A DNA stretch of 64,000 bases from an uncultured Nocardioides sp. (lineage in GTDB: Bacteria > Actinomycetota > Actinomycetes > Propionibacteriales > Nocardioidaceae): positions 124,001-188,000 of the forward strand of contig NZ_CANLDB010000003.1 of NCBI RefSeq assembly GCF_947489365.1, given 5' to 3'. Position 1 is the stretch's first letter. Each line of letters opens with the position of its first letter. The translations under genes and the position numbers were made by a program. The notes under the pieces are model-generated. The model was not told where the DNA came from. It worked only from the letters and a program-made list of their open reading frames with translations, and ran no database searches. Shown here in pieces: positions 1 to 7,647 of this stretch.

Positions 1-125
1 CCACCCGCTCGGAGGAGGAGCTCATCGACCACCACCAGGGCGAGACCCGGAAGAACCAGCTCTTCGCCGGCCTGGCCGTCGTCGCCGCGGTCGTGCTGGT
101 GGTCCTGGCGTTCGTGCTGCCGTAG
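1..125 (+). CDS. C-terminus of a small single-pass membrane protein (5' end outside window)
   Basis: The frame is open from the first bases and stops at TAG 123-125. The 40 visible residues are a charged stretch (TRSEEELIDHHQGETRKNQ) followed by one hydrophobic segment of about 20 residues ending in VLP. This looks like the C-terminal anchor of a small membrane protein with its tail at or outside the membrane. The beginning is missing, so no family can be named. A long perfect inverted repeat lies between this stop and the next gene, which converges on it. Confidence 0.6.
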   Translation, partial: TRSEEELIDHHQGETRKNQLFAGLAVVAAVVLVVLAFVLP

Positions 126-147
126 CGCCGCCCGGCGAGAGCCGGAC

Positions 148-178
148 ATCGAGGTGCGAGGCCGGCCACGGCCGAGCC
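148..178 (-). repeat. Partial copy of the dispersed palindromic repeat (GAGGTGCGAGGCCGGCC type)
   Basis: These 31 bases are the reverse complement of the arm seen at 9606-9640, 21961-21995, 22077-22110 and 49335-49370 (CTCGGCCGTGGCCGGCCTCGC...). Only one arm is present, so this is a fragment of the family. It sits immediately 5' of the hairpin at 182-226. Confidence 0.75.
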
Positions 179-181
179 GTG

Positions 182-226
182 AGTGCCGCAGATCGCACGC
201 ACCAGGTACGTGCGATCTGCGGCACT
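182..226. terminator. Perfect 18-bp inverted repeat with 9-base loop, probable bidirectional terminator
   Basis: AGTGCCGCAGATCGCACG at 182-199 is exactly complementary to 209-226, with a 9-base loop (200-208). It lies between two convergent genes, ending at 125 (+) and 231 (-), which is the expected place for a shared terminator. There is no U-tract on either side, as is usual in high-GC actinobacteria. The perfect match over 18 bp also allows a protein-binding palindrome or a repeat element. Confidence 0.6.
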
Positions 227-230
227 GACC

Positions 231-665
231 TCAGGGGACCAGGCGGACGACGTACCGCGCCCCGTGCCCGGTCGTGAGCACGGCGCGACCGGGCTCGACG
301 CCGGGCGGGAGGGTCGTCGAGAAGTCGATCTGCCCGGTGGTGTCCGCGTCCGCCGAGGCGAGGGTCCAGGCCCTGCCGCGCTGCCGCAGCACCAGCTCGG
401 CGTCCTGGATCGGCTCCGGCGCCGGATCGGCGTACGTGCACCGGGACGTGCAGCCGCCGACCTCGCAACCCATCGAGTCCTGGCACCCGTCGACGAAGGC
501 GTGGCCGGTGACCTCGAAGGAGCGACCGATCACCTGGTGGCGCTCGAGCTCCAGGTACGGCGAGGCGCAGGACGCCGCCGCGGGCCCGGCCGGCGTCCCG
601 AGCGGCGAGAGCAGCACGAGCAGGGCCGCCAGGAGCAGGCTGCGGGACAGCAGGCGCGACCTCAT
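231..665 (-). CDS. Secreted hypothetical protein with several cysteines
   Basis: This 144-residue protein begins with a Sec-type signal peptide: positively charged MRSRLLSRS, a Leu/Ala core, and a cleavage region near GPAAAS at about residue 30. The mature part has clustered cysteines (C-SPYLE..., DGCQDSMGCEVGGCTSRC at about residues 58-75), probably in disulfides after export. I do not recognise the family. It is not obviously co-transcribed with the arsR gene, which lies on the same strand just upstream with a 40-base gap. Confidence 0.6.
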   Translation of the reverse strand: MRSRLLSRSLLLAALLVLLSPLGTPAGPAAASCASPYLELERHQVIGRSFEVTGHAFVDGCQDSMGCEVGGCTSRCTYADPAPEPIQDAELVLRQRGRAWTLASADADTTGQIDFSTTLPPGVEPGRAVLTTGHGARYVVRLVP

Positions 666-707
666 GGACCTTCGACGGGCCGAGGCCGTGATCGGTTGCT
701 CAGCCGC

Positions 708-1073
708 TCAGCGGCGAGCGCCGGCCGACACGAGGCGCGGCCCCGCGGGCCGGTGGAGGTCGCCGAGCATCCCGGCGAGACGGTCGAGGACGTCGTCGCG
801 GACGCGGTAGTGCACCCAGGTGCCGCGGCGCTCCGAGTCGAGGACGCCGGCCTCGCGGAGCACCTTGAGGTGGTGCGAGATCGTCGGCGCCGACAGGTCG
901 AAGGCGCCCGTCAGGTCGCAGACGCAGGCCTCGCCGCCGTCGTGGGCGGCGACGAGCGAGACGAGGCGCAGCCGGACGGGGTCGGCGACCGCCTTGAGCA
1001 GGACGGCGAACTCCGCCGCCTCCGGCTCGGCCAGCGGGGCGCGGGCGCGGATCGAGACCGTCTGCTTCGCCAT
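708..1073 (-). CDS. arsR: ArsR/SmtB-family metalloid-responsive repressor
   Basis: The 121-residue winged-helix repressor starts MAKQTVSIRARAP. A longer in-frame start at 1142 would run through the promoter region and is less likely. The signature DPVRLRLVSLVAAHDGGEACVCDLTGAF holds the metalloid-site cysteine pair (CVC), followed by the recognition helix LSAPTISHHLKVLREAGVL and the wing RGTWVHYRV. In this family arsenite binding releases DNA. The gene is divergent from acr3-arsC, so it most likely represses that operon and itself from the 78-base intergenic region. The second ArsR at 4186-4554 has the same CxC pattern and is a paralogue. Confidence 0.93.
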   Translation of the reverse strand: MAKQTVSIRARAPLAEPEAAEFAVLLKAVADPVRLRLVSLVAAHDGGEACVCDLTGAFDLSAPTISHHLKVLREAGVLDSERRGTWVHYRVRDDVLDRLAGMLGDLHRPAGPRLVSAGARR

Positions 1074-1150
1074 ACGTCTAAGTTGACAGACGTCGAAGCA
1101 AAGGGCAACGCTGGTGGTTCGATTCGATCGACGTCGAACCAAGGAGCCCG
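1074..1150. promoter_or_regulatory. Divergent arsR / acr3 promoter-operator region
   Basis: The region contains the inverted repeat ACGTCT (1074-1079) / AGACGT (1088-1093) and the motif TTGACAGACGTCGA at 1083-1096. It also has a broader dyad with arms TTCGA (1118-1122) and TCGAA (1134-1138). TTGACANNCGTCGA recurs at 4576-4589 in front of the second arsenic locus, which suggests a shared ArsR operator or -35 element. The Shine-Dalgarno AAGGAG at 1141 precedes the acr3 start. The assignment to ArsR is inferred from position and the shared motif. Confidence 0.6.
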
Positions 1151-2239
1151 ATGACCACCCCCGCCCCCGCCGGTACGCCGGCGGAGACCGCCGTCGCCGC
1201 CCGGCTGTCGACCCTGGACCGGTTCCTCCCGGTCTGGATCGTGGCCGCGATGCTCCTCGGGCTCGCGCTCGGCCGCTTCGTGCCCGGTCTCGACTCAGCG
1301 CTGGAGGCCGTCGAGATCGGCTCGGTGTCGCTGCCGATCGCCCTCGGCCTGCTGCTGATGATGTACCCGGTGCTGGCGAAGGTCCGCTACTCCGAGACCT
1401 CCCGGGTCACGGCCGACCGGCGCCTGCTCGTGGCGTCGCTGGTGCTGAACTGGGTCCTCGGGCCGGCGCTGATGTTCGCCCTCGCCTGGCTGCTGCTGCC
1501 GGACCTCCCGGAGTACCGGACCGGCCTGATCATCGTCGGCCTCGCCCGCTGCATCGCGATGGTCCTGATCTGGAACGACCTGGCCTGCGGCGACCGTGAG
1601 GCCGCTGCCGTGCTCGTGGCCCTCAACTCGGTCTTCCAGATCGTCGCGTTCGCCGCGCTGGGCTGGTTCTACCTCCAGGTCCTCCCGAGCTGGCTGGGGC
1701 TGCCGACGACCTCGGCGGACTTCTCGGTCGTCGCGATCGCCGTCAGCGTCCTGGTGTTCCTCGGGATCCCCCTGGCCGCGGGGTACCTCACGCGCGTCGT
1801 GGGGGAGCGGACCCGCGGCCGCGACTGGTACGAGGGCACCTTCCTGCCCCGCATCGGCCCGCTCGCCCTCTACGGGCTCCTCTTCACGATCGTCATGCTC
1901 TTCGCGCTGCAGGGCGACGCGATCACCTCCCAGCCGCTCGACGTGGCCCGGATCGCGCTGCCGCTGCTGGCCTACTTCCTCGTGATGTTCGCCGTCTCCT
2001 GGGCGGCGGGGGCCCGTCTCGGCCTCGGCTACCCGAAGACCGCCACGCTCGCCTTCACCGCGGCGGGCAACAACTTCGAGCTCGCCATCGCCGTCGCGAT
2101 CGGCACCTTCGGGGTCACCTCCGGCCAGGCGCTCGCCGGCGTGGTCGGACCCCTCATCGAGGTGCCCGTGCTGGTCGCCCTCGTCTACGTCGCCCTCCGA
2201 CTTCGCCCCGTCGAGCCCTCCGTGGAGGTCCGCCCATGA
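1151..2239 (+). CDS. acr3: ACR3-type arsenite efflux permease
   Basis: The 362-residue polytopic protein has about ten hydrophobic segments and the ACR3 hallmark GLARCIAMVLIWNDLACGD (about residues 130-148), with the conserved Cys134 plus Cys146. A later segment reads TLAFTAAGNNFELAIAVAIG, also typical of ACR3. The family extrudes arsenite across the cytoplasmic membrane using the proton motive force. AAGGAG lies just upstream of the ATG. The stop overlaps the arsC start (ATGA), so the two are translationally coupled: ArsC reduces arsenate and Acr3 exports the product. Confidence 0.95.
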   Translation: MTTPAPAGTPAETAVAARLSTLDRFLPVWIVAAMLLGLALGRFVPGLDSALEAVEIGSVSLPIALGLLLMMYPVLAKVRYSETSRVTADRRLLVASLVLNWVLGPALMFALAWLLLPDLPEYRTGLIIVGLARCIAMVLIWNDLACGDREAAAVLVALNSVFQIVAFAALGWFYLQVLPSWLGLPTTSADFSVVAIAVSVLVFLGIPLAAGYLTRVVGERTRGRDWYEGTFLPRIGPLALYGLLFTIVMLFALQGDAITSQPLDVARIALPLLAYFLVMFAVSWAAGARLGLGYPKTATLAFTAAGNNFELAIAVAIGTFGVTSGQALAGVVGPLIEVPVLVALVYVALRLRPVEPSVEVRP

Positions 2240-2673
2240 GTGCCCCCGTCCCCCAGGTCGTCTTCGCCTGCCGCGCGAACGGCGGCCGCTCCGTCGCCTC
2301 GCGCCTGCTCACCGAGTACTACGCCCGGGGTCGCGTCGTCGCGATCTCCGCCGGCACCGAGCCCGGTGACCACGTCCACCCCGAGGTCGCCGCCGTCCTG
2401 ACCGACCTGGGCCTGGACACCTCGCGGGAGTCGCCGAAGCTCCTGACGACCGAGATGATCGCCACCAGCGACCTCGCCGTCACCCAGGGCTGCGGCGAGA
2501 ACTGCCCGTATGTGCCCGGTGCGCGCTACCGCGACTGGCCGCTGGACGACCCGAAGGGCCGCGACCGCGACGAGGTGCGACGGATCGTCGCCGACATCGA
2601 CGGCCGCGTCCGTGACCTGCTGGTCGAGCTCGTGCCGGACCTCGAGCTGCCGCCCTCGCTCCTGGAGGGCTGA
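2236..2673 (+). CDS. arsC: Arsenate reductase, low-molecular-weight phosphatase type
   Basis: The 145-residue protein has the anion-binding loop ACRANGGRS (Cys12; CxxNxxRS-type P-loop), further cysteines at 86 and 90 (QGCGENCPYVPG), and the acid loop DWPLDDP at about residue 100. The order Cys...Cys-x3-Cys resembles thioredoxin-coupled ArsC. Actinobacteria also use mycothiol/mycoredoxin enzymes of this fold, so the electron donor cannot be settled from sequence. It overlaps acr3 by four bases and converts arsenate to arsenite for export. Confidence 0.9.
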   Translation: MSAPVPQVVFACRANGGRSVASRLLTEYYARGRVVAISAGTEPGDHVHPEVAAVLTDLGLDTSRESPKLLTTEMIATSDLAVTQGCGENCPYVPGARYRDWPLDDPKGRDRDEVRRIVADIDGRVRDLLVELVPDLELPPSLLEG

Positions 2674-2679
2674 GCGCGG

Positions 2680-3072
2680 TCAGTCCTCCGGGGCGTGGCA
2701 GACGGCCTCGACGTTGTGGCCGTCCGGGTCGCGCAGGAACACCCCGAAGTACGCGTCGTGGTACTCCGGCCACACCCGCGGCTCGTGCAGCACCTCGGCG
2801 CTGCGGGCGTGAGCCCGTCGGCCCACCTCCACGACCGCCGCGCGGTCGGGGGCTGTCAGCGCGAGGTGGACCGGCCGGTGCCCGTCGTCCTCCGCGGCCG
2901 CGAGCCACAGGTTCGGGAAGCCGCTGACGCCGAGGCCGACCACGGGCCCGACGGGCCCGTCGTACCGCATCACCTCGGCGATACCGATCGGCGCGAAGAC
3001 GTCGAGGTAGAACGCGACGGACGCCTCGACGTCGTCGCACTGCAGGCCGAGGTGGTCGAGCATGCCCGGCAA
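2680..3072 (-). CDS. VOC-superfamily (glyoxalase/bleomycin-resistance fold) protein
   Basis: This 130-residue protein has the paired beta-alpha-beta-beta-beta pattern of the vicinal oxygen chelate fold. It starts MLDHLGLQCDDVEASVAFYLDVF and ends DAYFGVFLRDPDGHNVEAVCHAPE. His6 or 7 and the late Glu (VEAVCH) are candidate metal ligands. The substrate cannot be read from sequence. It lies directly downstream of the flavin monooxygenase on the same strand (gap 1 base), so it is probably in the arsR-monooxygenase transcript. A role in arsenic chemistry is possible (some ars operons carry VOC proteins such as ArsI) but unproven: the ArsI vicinal cysteine pair is not seen. Confidence 0.75.
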   Translation of the reverse strand: MPGMLDHLGLQCDDVEASVAFYLDVFAPIGIAEVMRYDGPVGPVVGLGVSGFPNLWLAAAEDDGHRPVHLALTAPDRAAVVEVGRRAHARSAEVLHEPRVWPEYHDAYFGVFLRDPDGHNVEAVCHAPED

Positions 3073-3073
3073 C

Positions 3074-4150
3074 CTAGCGGGCCTCGACGGCCCCTGACGA
3101 GAGCTCGCGGGCGATGCCCTCGGCCGCGGCGCGGGCGGCCATGCCGACCCCGATCAGCGTCGCGGAGGCGGGGCCGCACCAGTCGCCGTACCCGACGAAC
3201 CAGACGCGGGGGTCCCGCGCCGACCGGACCGTGTGCGGGCCGCGGTCCCATCCTTCGGGGACCTCCGTCTCGTGGCGCCCGGTCACGTGGCCGAGCGCAG
3301 GACGGAAGCCGGTGCACCAGACCACCGTGTCGTACGCCGCCGCGGTGCCGTCGGCCCACGCCGCGCCCGTCGCGGTCAGCCGCTCCGGCATCGCCACCGC
3401 GCGCAGGCCGCGCTCGTCGCGCGCCCGTCGTACGTCGGGCACGGCGACGACGTCGCCCAGCGACCCGACACCCTCGTGGGCCTGCGGGTCCTGCACCCGC
3501 TGCGTCGCGAGCTCGAACAACCGCCTGCCGTCGACGTCGTCGGGCAGCAGCCGCGGCGGGCGGGCCGCGGCCCAGGTGACGTCGACGTCGGCGAGGGCGA
3601 GGTCCGCCGCGACCTGCGCCCCGGAGTTGCCGCCGCCGACCACGAGCACCCGCTGCCCGGCGTACGCCGCGGGACCGCGGTAGTCGCGGGTGTGGAGCTG
3701 GGTCCCGCCGAAGTCGCGCATCCCCGGGACGGCCGGCCAGAACGGCGCCGACCAGGTGCCCGTCGCGTGCACGACCGCGCGCGCCGACCAGCACCGCTCA
3801 CCCGCGTCGACGAGCAGCCGGCCGTCGCCCGCGTCCGTCACGGACCGCACGTGGACCGGCCGCTCGACGGGGAGGTCGTACCGCTCCTCGTACGCCCGGA
3901 GGTAGTCCACGACGTGGGCGGCCGACGGGTTCGCATCCCCGGGGGCCTTCGGCATCGGCCACCCCGGGAGCGAGCTGTAGCCGGCGGGGGAGAAGAGCCG
4001 CAGCGAGTCCCAGCCGTCGAGCCAGGCCGCACCCGGCTCGGCGCGGTCGTCCAGGACGACGTACGACAGCGGGACCTCGCGCCGCCTGTTCGCGCGCAGC
4101 AGGTGGTACGCCGTCGCGAGGCCGGACTGGCCACCGCCCACCACGACCAC
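3074..4150 (-). CDS. ArsO-like flavin-dependent monooxygenase
   Basis: The protein has an N-terminal FAD Rossmann motif (VVVVGGGQSGLATAYHLL), the FMO-type fingerprint FGGTQLHTRDY, a second dinucleotide motif (VLVVGGGNSGAQVAADLAL) and a C-terminal VWCTGFRP motif. These are features of class B flavin monooxygenases. The family putatively oxidises organic or inorganic substrates with NADPH and O2; ArsO-type members sit in ars operons. The start is uncertain. GTG at 4150 gives 358 residues. An in-frame CTG at 4189 would overlap the arsR stop by four bases and add the segment SEQPRAVEVVV. It is downstream of arsR and upstream of the VOC gene. Confidence 0.8.
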   Translation of the reverse strand: MVVVGGGQSGLATAYHLLRANRRREVPLSYVVLDDRAEPGAAWLDGWDSLRLFSPAGYSSLPGWPMPKAPGDANPSAAHVVDYLRAYEERYDLPVERPVHVRSVTDAGDGRLLVDAGERCWSARAVVHATGTWSAPFWPAVPGMRDFGGTQLHTRDYRGPAAYAGQRVLVVGGGNSGAQVAADLALADVDVTWAAARPPRLLPDDVDGRRLFELATQRVQDPQAHEGVGSLGDVVAVPDVRRARDERGLRAVAMPERLTATGAAWADGTAAAYDTVVWCTGFRPALGHVTGRHETEVPEGWDRGPHTVRSARDPRVWFVGYGDWCGPASATLIGVGMAARAAAEGIARELSSGAVEAR

Positions 4151-4185
4151 GTCGACGACGACCTCGACGGCCCGGGGCTGCTCGC

Positions 4186-4554
4186 TCAGGGCGCCGGCAC
4201 CTCGAGCAGCCGCGCCACGTCGGCGAAGGCCGGCCCGTTGACCGAGTAGTAGGCCCACACCCCGCGCTGCTCGCGGTCGAGGAACCCCGCGTCGACCAGC
4301 TTGCGGAGGTGGTGGGACACCGTCGGCTGGCTCAGCCCGACGGCCTCGACGAGGTCGCAGGCGCACGCCTCGCCGCCGGGCTCGGCCGCGACGAGCGACA
4401 GCAGGCGCAGCCGGGTGGGGTCGGCGAGGACCTTCAGGGCGCTCGCGGTGCGCTGCGCGGCGTCGGCGTCGAGCGGCGTCGCGATCAGCGGAGGGCAGCA
4501 GGGCACCGTCGTCGACCCCGCGGACGGGTCGAGGAGCGTGGGGGACTCGGGCAC
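4186..4554 (-). CDS. arsR: Second ArsR-family repressor
   Basis: The 122-residue winged-helix protein includes DPTRLRLLSLVAAEPGGEACACDLVEAV (CxC metalloid pair), the recognition helix LSQPTVSHHLRKLVDAGFL and the wing RGVWAYYSV. The N-terminus adds PCCPP (about residues 18-22), giving an extra vicinal cysteine pair that could complete a three-coordinate arsenic site. That pair is absent from the first ArsR. The gene is divergent from the flavoprotein at 4641 and first of a probable operon with the monooxygenase and VOC genes. Confidence 0.92.
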   Translation of the reverse strand: MPESPTLLDPSAGSTTVPCCPPLIATPLDADAAQRTASALKVLADPTRLRLLSLVAAEPGGEACACDLVEAVGLSQPTVSHHLRKLVDAGFLDREQRGVWAYYSVNGPAFADVARLLEVPAP

Positions 4555-4640
4555 GCGACCAGCGTACGCCAGACATTGACACTCGTCGATCTGTTGCCGC
4601 AGGGTGGAGAGGCATCGACCCGCATCGATACGGAGCAGTC
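4555..4640. promoter_or_regulatory. Divergent promoter-operator of the second arsenic locus
   Basis: TTGACACTCGTCGA at 4576-4589 matches 12 of 14 positions of the motif at 1083-1096. Two GCATCGA repeats (4612-4618, 4622-4628) lie close to the + strand start. GGAGCAG at 4632 may serve as ribosome binding site for the flavoprotein. ArsR binding is inferred from the shared motif. Confidence 0.5.
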
Positions 4641-5921
4641 ATGACGACCCACCCGACCCTCGTGATCGGCGCCGGCCCCGTCGGCCTGGCCGCCGCCACC
4701 CACCTGCACGCCCGCGGGCTGCCGGTCCTGCTCGCGGAGGCCGGTCCGCGCGCCGCGACGCACGTCCGGGCGTGGGGCCACGTCCGCCTGTTCTCGCCCT
4801 GGTCGGAGGTCCTCGACCCCGTCGCGGTCGAGCTGCTGCGGTCGACGGGGTGGGTCGCGCCGGACCCGGGGGCGACGCCGGACGGGCGGGAGTGGGCGGA
4901 CGACTACCTGGAGCCGCTCGCCGCCGCCCTCGCCACGGCTGGGGTCGACGTGTCCCTCGACACCCGCGTCGTCGGGGTCGCCCGCCGGGGCCGCGACCTC
5001 GTCGTCGACGACGGTCGCGACACGGAGCCGTTCACGGCCCTGCTCGACGGGCCCGACGGCGTACGACGGGTGGTCGTCGCCGCGGTCGTCGACGCGTCGG
5101 GCACCTTCGCCACCCCCAACCCCCTCGGCGCCGACGGGCTGCCCGCGCTCGGCGAGGCCGAGCACGCCGGGGCGATCGCGTACGGAGTCCCCGACCTGGC
5201 CGACCCTGCCGTCCGAGCGCTGCACGCCGGGCGGCACACCGTCGTGGCCGGCACCGGCGCCTCGGCGCAGACCACCCTCGTGGGCCTCGCTGCCCTGGCC
5301 GACGAGGTGCCCGGCACCCGGGTCACCTGGCTGGTCCGCCGGGCCGCGGTGGGGGACGCGTTCGGTGGCGGGGCCGCCGACCAGCTCGTGGAGCGCGGGG
5401 CGCTGGGCCGGCGGGCTCGAGCCGCGGCGGAGGGTCCGCACGTCACGACCCTCGTCGGGTTCCGCGTCGCCGAGGTCGCGCCCGGGCCCGGGGGCCGGCT
5501 GCGGGTCCTCGCCGACGACGGACGCGCCGTGGAGGGCGTCGACCGGGTCGTCACCGTCACCGGCTACCGCCCCGACCGCCGCCTGCTCGCCGAGGTGCGG
5601 CTCGACCTCGACCCCGCCCTGGAGGCACCCGCCCGGCTCGCGCCCCTGATCGACCCGAACGTCCACTCCTGCGGCACCGTCCACCCCCACGGCGCCGCCG
5701 AGCTCGCGCACCCGGAGACGGGCGTCTTCGTGGTGGGCGCCAAGTCCTACGGGCGGGCGCCGACCTTCCTCGCCCTCACCGGCTACGAGCAGGCCCGTTC
5801 CGTCGCGGCCCACCTCGCCGGCGACCCCGAGGCCGCGGCGCGGGTCGTGCTGGTGCTGCCCGAGACCGGGGTCTGCGGGGGAGCGGGCCTGTTCGAGGCC
5901 GCCGCGGCGGCGCCGGGGTGA
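4641..5921 (+). CDS. FAD/NAD(P)-binding flavoprotein of the arsenic locus
   Basis: The 426-residue protein starts TLVIGAGPVGLAAATHLHARG (FAD-binding GxGxxG) and has a second nucleotide-binding-like segment at HTVVAGTGASAQTTLVGLAAL (about 195-215) and a VTVTGYRPD motif. Near the C-terminus lies LPETGVCGGAGLF, with a single cysteine in a Gly-rich setting. It resembles pyridine-nucleotide-disulfide/FMO-type oxidoreductases but lacks a CxxxxC redox disulfide near the FAD site. It is divergent from an arsR gene and overlaps the MFS gene (GTGA). An arsenical-modifying oxidoreductase paired with an exporter is the simplest reading; the substrate is unknown. Confidence 0.75.
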   Translation: MTTHPTLVIGAGPVGLAAATHLHARGLPVLLAEAGPRAATHVRAWGHVRLFSPWSEVLDPVAVELLRSTGWVAPDPGATPDGREWADDYLEPLAAALATAGVDVSLDTRVVGVARRGRDLVVDDGRDTEPFTALLDGPDGVRRVVVAAVVDASGTFATPNPLGADGLPALGEAEHAGAIAYGVPDLADPAVRALHAGRHTVVAGTGASAQTTLVGLAALADEVPGTRVTWLVRRAAVGDAFGGGAADQLVERGALGRRARAAAEGPHVTTLVGFRVAEVAPGPGGRLRVLADDGRAVEGVDRVVTVTGYRPDRRLLAEVRLDLDPALEAPARLAPLIDPNVHSCGTVHPHGAAELAHPETGVFVVGAKSYGRAPTFLALTGYEQARSVAAHLAGDPEAAARVVLVLPETGVCGGAGLFEAAAAAPG

Positions 5922-7168
5922 CGGCGACCTCCGGGGCGACCGGGGCGACCGGGGCGACCGCGGCGACGGGACACGTCCTGGGTGACGCGGCGCTGCGACG
6001 TGTGGTCGCGGTCCTCTGCGTCGGCCAGATCACCAGCTGGGGCGTCCTGTACTACGCCCTGCCCGTGCTCGCGCCGGCCATCTCCGCGGACACCGGGTGG
6101 AGCCCGGCGTCCGTGGTCGCCGCGTTCTCGACCGGGCTCGTGGTCAACGCGCTCGCGGGCATCGCGACCGGCCGTGGCCTGGACCGATGGGGTCCCCGAC
6201 GGGTGATGACCACCGGCTCCGTCGTCGGCGTCGCCGCGGTCGTCGGCCTCGCGCTGGCCCCGTCGTACCCGGTGTTCCTGCTGGCCTGGGTCGTCGCCGG
6301 AGCGGCGATGTCGGCGACGCTGTACGCGCCGTCCTTCGCGGCGGTGACCGGCTGGGCCGGCGACGACCCCGCGCGCCGGGTCCGTGCCCTCACCGCCGTC
6401 ACCCTCGTCGGCGGGCTGGCCAGCACGGCGTTCGCGCCGCTGACCGCGGCACTGGTCGGTCCCCTCGGGTGGCGGGGCTCCTACCTCGCCCTCGCCGTCG
6501 TCCTCGCCCTGGTGACCGTGCCGGCCCACCTCCTCGGGCTGCGTGGCCGGTGGGACCCGCCCCGCCGGCTCCACGACGCCCGGGGCGGCCCGGTCCGCGG
6601 GCCGACCCGGGAGCCGGCGTTCTGGCTCATGGGGGCGTCGTTCACCCTGGCCGCCCTCGCGGTGTACGCCGGGGTGGTCAACCTCGTGCCGCTGCTCGTG
6701 GAGCACGGTGTCGGCCTCACCACGGCCGCGGTCGTCCTCGGGATCGGCGGCGCGGGCCAGGTCCTCGGACGCCTGGTGTGGGCGCCGGTCGTCGCCCGCA
6801 CGGCGCTGCGGACCCGCACCGCGGGGGTGTTCGTCCTGGTCGGCCTGACGAGCCTGGTGCTGGCGCTGGTGCCCGGGCCGCTGTGGCTCGTCGTGCTGGT
6901 CTCGCTCCTCGCCGGGTCGGCCCGCGGCGTGGTGACGCTGCTGCACGCCACGGGCGTCACCGACCGGTGGGGCGCGGCCGACTTCGGTCGCCTCAACGGC
7001 CTGCTCACCGCTCCCCTGATGCTCGCCTCGGCGCTGTCACCGTGGGCGGGGGCCGCGGTGGCGCAGGCCCTCGGCTCCTACGCCGCCGCCTTCGCGGTCA
7101 TCGCCGTGGCCGCCCTGCTCGCCGCCCTGCTGGCGCCGTTCACGCTGCCGCGACGACCGGCCCGCTGA
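5918..7168 (+). CDS. MFS exporter coupled to the arsenic-locus flavoprotein
   Basis: The start is GTG 5918, overlapping the flavoprotein stop by four bases; upstream in-frame sequence lies inside the previous gene. The 416-residue protein has about twelve hydrophobic segments and the MFS inter-helix motif GRGLDRWGPRRVMTTG (about residues 83-98). The N-terminus has a low-complexity run (ATSGATGATGATAATG) encoded by a 9-base GGGGCGACC tandem repeat. Its place behind an ArsR-controlled flavoprotein suggests export of an arsenical product. Substrate is inferred only. Confidence 0.75.
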   Translation: MTATSGATGATGATAATGHVLGDAALRRVVAVLCVGQITSWGVLYYALPVLAPAISADTGWSPASVVAAFSTGLVVNALAGIATGRGLDRWGPRRVMTTGSVVGVAAVVGLALAPSYPVFLLAWVVAGAAMSATLYAPSFAAVTGWAGDDPARRVRALTAVTLVGGLASTAFAPLTAALVGPLGWRGSYLALAVVLALVTVPAHLLGLRGRWDPPRRLHDARGGPVRGPTREPAFWLMGASFTLAALAVYAGVVNLVPLLVEHGVGLTTAAVVLGIGGAGQVLGRLVWAPVVARTALRTRTAGVFVLVGLTSLVLALVPGPLWLVVLVSLLAGSARGVVTLLHATGVTDRWGAADFGRLNGLLTAPLMLASALSPWAGAAVAQALGSYAAAFAVIAVAALLAALLAPFTLPRRPAR

Positions 7169-7169
7169 C

Positions 7170-7475
7170 CTACCAGGACGACTTCGTGATCCCCGGCAGC
7201 TCCCCGCGGTGGGCCATCCGGCGGAAGGTGATCCGCGACAACCCCGCCTTGCGCAGGTAGCCGCGCGGTCGGCCGTCGGACTGGTCGCGGTTGCGCAGCC
7301 GTACCGGCGAGGCGTCGCGGGGGAGGCGGCTGAGCGCGGCCACCGCCTCGGCCAGCTCCGCGCTCCCGGGCTCCGCCCGGCGGACGGCGTCCTTCAGCGC
7401 GGCCCGGCGCTCGGCGTACCTCGCGACGGTGCGCTCGCGCTGCCTCTGCTTGGCGATCGTGGAGGTCGTGGCCAT
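7170..7475 (-). CDS. rpsN: 30S ribosomal protein S14, zinc-independent (C-minus) paralogue
   Basis: The 101-residue protein ends with the typical S14 tail [43 protein letters not shown]. The longer length and absence of the CxxC...CxxC zinc ribbon mark the C-minus form, which replaces the zinc-containing S14 during zinc limitation. It is last in the minus-strand trio rpmB-rpmG-rpsN, one base after the rpmG stop. It converges on the MFS gene with a one-base gap. Confidence 0.96.
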   Translation of the reverse strand: MATTSTIAKQRQRERTVARYAERRAALKDAVRRAEPGSAELAEAVAALSRLPRDASPVRLRNRDQSDGRPRGYLRKAGLSRITFRRMAHRGELPGITKSSW

Positions 7476-7476
7476 C

Positions 7477-7647
7477 TCAGCGCTCCTCGCGGAAGTCGAC
7501 GTGGCGGCGGACGACGGGGTCGAACTTGCGCAGCACGAGCCGGTCGGGGTCGTTGCGGCGGTTCTTGCGGGTCACGTAGGTGAAGCCGGTGCCCGCGGTC
7601 GAGCGCAGCTTGACGATCGGGCGGACGTCGCTGCCCCGGCCGGCCAT
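7477..7647 (-). CDS. rpmG: 50S ribosomal protein L33, cysteine-free paralogue
   Basis: The 56-residue protein begins [19 protein letters not shown] and continues [18 protein letters not shown]. The cysteine pairs of zinc-binding L33 are absent, with TRKNRRND in their place, so this is the zinc-independent version. The ATG shares one base with the rpmB stop (TGATG), and the gene is followed after one base by rpsN. Confidence 0.95.
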   Translation of the reverse strand: MAGRGSDVRPIVKLRSTAGTGFTYVTRKNRRNDPDRLVLRKFDPVVRRHVDFREER

